A stretch of DNA of 7,923 nt, taken from NCBI GenBank assembly GCA_946405475.1, contig CAMJHI010000095.1, positions 1-7,923 on the forward strand, written 5' to 3'. The stretch is from an uncultured Clostridia bacterium (GTDB taxonomy: Bacteria; Bacillota; Clostridia; Oscillospirales; Acutalibacteraceae). Below the pieces are notes generated by a model, which was not told where the DNA came from, made no database searches, and saw only the letters and a program-made list of their open reading frames with translations. Of the stretch, positions 5,779 to 7,923 are shown piece after piece. Both the position numbers and the translations under genes were made by a program. Numbering within the stretch: the first letter of the stretch is position 1; each line of letters starts with the position of its first letter.

Positions 5779-7155
5779 ATGCTTCAGCAGACGCTTTACC
5801 CCTTGATCCCGTCGCAGGAAACCATGTGCTACATGCTCAAATACAGCCTGCATAAACAGGTCACCAACGTGCCGGGTTCCTTTGCCACAACAAGGCAGCT
5901 TGATTTTGACCTGCTGGAAAAAGCGCTGAATATCGAAATCGAGCGCAACGACTGTCTGCGCCTTCGCTTTACGAAAAAGGGCGGCAAAATGATGCAGTTT
6001 TTTCTGCCTTCCTATCAGGTGGAAAAGGTGCAGGTGCTTCATTTTGCTTCCAAAGAAGAACAGGAATCGTTCTTTTCGGCGGACGCTGCCAAGGCGATCC
6101 GGCCGCTGAAAGAAACGTGGCGCGTGTTCTTTTTTGCCGATTCTGAAAACCGGTGCGGTGTTTACATCAACGCCTGCCATCTGGTGATGGATGCGTTTGC
6201 CGTTTCCGTATTCTATCATGATCTGTTTGCCGTTTACGATGCGCTTGTTTCGGGCGGCGAAATGCCGGCTCCGCTCGCAAAGTTTGAGGAGCATCTGCCC
6301 AAGGAATACGACTACCTCAAAAGTGAACAGTATCAAAAGGATTATGACTATTTCGAGCAATTCCACCGCGGCATGGGCTGCCCGCCGTTCTATGCGGGCG
6401 TGCACGGCCCGGCCATGCTGGAAAAGCAGCGTAAACGCAAGCCGGACCTGACCGTTCCCGTGGCGTTCGATCCGTTCCACGACAAGGCGGAGAACGCGCA
6501 TCTTTATGCTGATGAAGACGTCACGAAAGAGATGCTGGATTATTGCGAAAAGAACCGCGTCGCGCCTGAAATTCTGATGCAGACCGGCTACAAGATCTAC
6601 GCGGCGGCGCTCAATTACCGCAGCGACGACACCATGATGATGGTGCTGTGCAGCCGCCGGGTCACCGCCAAAGAAAAAAGCATGGGCGGCTGTCTGGCGC
6701 AGGTGCTGCAAATGCGCACCAAGCTGCCCACCTCGCTCACGTTTGAAGAAACAGTTAGGCGCGTTTCGGCGCAGCGCTCGTCGCATTTTCGTCACATGAA
6801 TTTCCCGTATATCGACGCGCTGGAAATGGAACGGAAGATCTACCATTTCTCTCAGGCGCAGGGCCCGGCGCTGATGATGTATACCTGGCTGCCGCTGGAC
6901 GCGCTGGCCAAAGAATTTGCCGGCGATCAGCCGGAATTCCGCTTTTACAATCCCGGCCGCTACATTATGCCGCTTTACACCTTTACGTTCCGCAGCCTTG
7001 ACGGCAAGCGCCTCGAATGTATGTACATGTACCGCACGAACCTGATTTCGCGCAAGGATATCGAAGCACTTCATGACGGCTGCTTCCGTGTGCTGCGCTA
7101 CGCGCTGGCTCACCCGGAGGCGACGGTCGACGAGCTGTTTGAACTTGCATTATGA
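5779..7155 (+). CDS. Stand-alone condensation-domain protein
   Basis: A 458-residue protein the size of a single nonribosomal peptide synthetase condensation domain, with no adenylation or carrier domain attached. The fold family (chloramphenicol acetyltransferase-like) joins an acyl or aminoacyl group held on a carrier protein to an amine or alcohol. The active-site motif HHxxxDG appears as CHLVMDA (133-139): the second His (H134) and the Asp (D138) are kept, while the first His is Cys and the Gly is Ala. The second half has RRVTAKEKSMGGCLAQVLQM (293-312), resembling the G-containing segment preceding the usual lplR-like strand (here MRTKL). N-terminal LYPLIPSQETM resembles the family's opening motif. 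No signal peptide. First gene of an operon with the AMP-binding enzyme 14 nt downstream. It could be an acyltransferase acting in lipid or wax-type chemistry rather than peptide synthesis. Confidence 0.8.
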   Translation: MLQQTLYPLIPSQETMCYMLKYSLHKQVTNVPGSFATTRQLDFDLLEKALNIEIERNDCLRLRFTKKGGKMMQFFLPSYQVEKVQVLHFASKEEQESFFSADAAKAIRPLKETWRVFFFADSENRCGVYINACHLVMDAFAVSVFYHDLFAVYDALVSGGEMPAPLAKFEEHLPKEYDYLKSEQYQKDYDYFEQFHRGMGCPPFYAGVHGPAMLEKQRKRKPDLTVPVAFDPFHDKAENAHLYADEDVTKEMLDYCEKNRVAPEILMQTGYKIYAAALNYRSDDTMMMVLCSRRVTAKEKSMGGCLAQVLQMRTKLPTSLTFEETVRRVSAQRSSHFRHMNFPYIDALEMERKIYHFSQAQGPALMMYTWLPLDALAKEFAGDQPEFRFYNPGRYIMPLYTFTFRSLDGKRLECMYMYRTNLISRKDIEALHDGCFRVLRYALAHPEATVDELFELAL

Positions 7156-7160
7156 AGGAG
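7155..7160 (+). promoter_or_regulatory. Ribosome-binding site overlapping the condensation stop; sets a TTG start
   Basis: AAGGAG overlaps the last base of the TGA stop (7153-7155) of the condensation gene. In-frame TTG codons lie at 7164 (spacer 3 nt, too close) and 7170 (spacer 9 nt, good); no ATG or GTG is near. The arrangement indicates coupled translation of the two enzymes. Confidence 0.7.
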
Positions 7161-7169
7161 ACGTTGTCT

Positions 7170-7923
7170 TTGATTTCCGACATCAACCGCGATATCGATC
7201 AATTGAACGCCGCGCGCGCTGTCGCTTACGGCGGCGGTTCGCTGCACAGCATCCGCGATCTGTTTGACCGCGTTGCGGCCGCTTACACCGGTCGTGACTG
7301 TGTGGTGGAGCGCAGCGGGAGCGAGTATATCGTTCACCGTGTTGATGAGCTTTGCGGCGACGTGACCGCTTTGGGTACGGCGCTGCTTTCTCACGGTCTG
7401 CAGGGGGCGCATATCGGCATTATCGGCCAGAATTCCTACGATTTCATCGTGGCTTTGCTGGCCGTGGTCTGCATCGGTTCGGTTGCGGTCCCGCTGGATA
7501 AAGAGCTCACCGCCGCCGATCACGATGCGCTGCTGCGGCGCGCCGACGCTTCCGTTTTGTTCTGCGGCGAAAAATACAAAAGCGACCTCTTCCGTTCCCA
7601 CGGCATGACGGCATTTTCGCTGACTCGCCGGGCGGGCGAGCCCGACAGCCTTGCGTCCATGATCGAAAGCGGCAGGAAGCTTCTGACCGCGGGCGACACG
7701 TCCTTCCGTGACGCGGTCGCTGACAGCGATGACCCGGCGGTCATCATCTTCACTTCAGGTACGACCGGCGCGAATAAGGGCGTTGTGCTCAGCCACCGCA
7801 ACCTGACCGCCAACGTGGAAGGGCTGCTGGCGCGCATGCCGCAGGTGGAACGCGCCATGTGCGTGCTGCCGATGAACCATATCTATGAGCTTTGCTGTGG
7901 CGTGCTGCCGTTCCTTTATGCCG
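7170..7923 (+). CDS. AMP-binding (adenylate-forming) enzyme, N-terminal part
   Basis: An open frame from TTG 7170 runs past the right edge; 251 residues are visible. It activates a carboxylic acid as acyl-AMP using ATP, for transfer to CoA or a carrier-protein phosphopantetheine. The phosphate-binding P-loop-like signature is complete: FTSGTTGANKGVVLSH (194-209) with K203, matching TSGTTGxPKG except N for P. LPMNHIYE (233-240) resembles the LPLxHxxE segment of fatty acyl-CoA synthetases and acyl-AMP ligases more than amino-acid-specific adenylation domains, so a fatty or aryl acid substrate is somewhat favoured; this is inference. The N-terminal part (about 25-110) has the usual GxxxGIIGQNSYDFIVALLA strand-helix region and AVPLDKEL. 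Specificity residues, and any fused carrier domain, lie beyond the window. It is translated together with the condensation protein and presumably supplies its acyl donor. Confidence 0.88.
   Translation, partial: MISDINRDIDQLNAARAVAYGGGSLHSIRDLFDRVAAAYTGRDCVVERSGSEYIVHRVDELCGDVTALGTALLSHGLQGAHIGIIGQNSYDFIVALLAVVCIGSVAVPLDKELTAADHDALLRRADASVLFCGEKYKSDLFRSHGMTAFSLTRRAGEPDSLASMIESGRKLLTAGDTSFRDAVADSDDPAVIIFTSGTTGANKGVVLSHRNLTANVEGLLARMPQVERAMCVLPMNHIYELCCGVLPFLYA

Noticed and set aside
5626..7113. A 495-codon minus-strand frame opposite the condensation gene
   Set aside because: Antisense shadow; it contains no family motif and ends by crossing the promoter of the real gene.
1..7923. tRNA, rRNA, CRISPR, insertion sequence or phage features
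   Set aside because: No cloverleaf-like sequence, regularly spaced repeats, transposase motifs or terminal inverted repeats were seen on either strand.

Overview
The window looks like chromosomal DNA of an anaerobic, GC-rich Firmicute of the Clostridia type. The reasons are strong AAGGAG/AGGAGG ribosome-binding sites before most genes, compact intergenic gaps, vegetative (sigma-A-like) promoters in AT-rich islands, and an aldo/keto reductase carrying two [4Fe-4S] ferredoxin-type cysteine motifs. The taxonomic placement is an inference; no rRNA or other marker gene is present.

Left part (1-4281). The last 42 codons of an unidentified plus-strand gene end at 131. It converges, with only 5 bp between stop codons, on a three-gene minus-strand operon. 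Read in its own direction the operon encodes a cytoplasmic GH78-type alpha-L-rhamnosidase (4281-1921), a D-isomer-specific 2-hydroxyacid dehydrogenase (1913-909) and a TIM-barrel sugar isomerase/epimerase-like protein (898-137). Gaps between these genes are 7 and 10 nt. The Rho-independent terminator of the plus-strand gene lies inside the 3' end of the last operon gene.

Middle part (4282-4419). This is a divergent promoter region with a candidate promoter for the rhamnosidase operon, one for the aldo/keto reductase, and nested inverted repeats that look like operator sites. The reductase (4420-5553) has an intact catalytic tetrad and two CxxCxxCxxxCP clusters, and is followed by a hairpin terminator.

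Right part (5611-7923). A strong promoter (GTGACA-17-TATAAT) drives a stand-alone condensation-domain protein (5779-7155). It is tightly coupled to an adenylate-forming (AMP-binding) enzyme starting at a TTG codon at 7170 and running off the window. A separate condensation protein plus a separate adenylating enzyme suggests a small trans-acting nonribosomal peptide or acyl-amide/ester pathway, whose carrier protein would be expected just downstream, outside this window.

The most suggestive unexplained signal is a motif close to TGTCATTTTAC. It occurs twice in the rhamnosidase/reductase divergent region and twice upstream of the condensation gene, each pair spaced 51-52 bp start to start. This could mean one regulator controls both gene sets.
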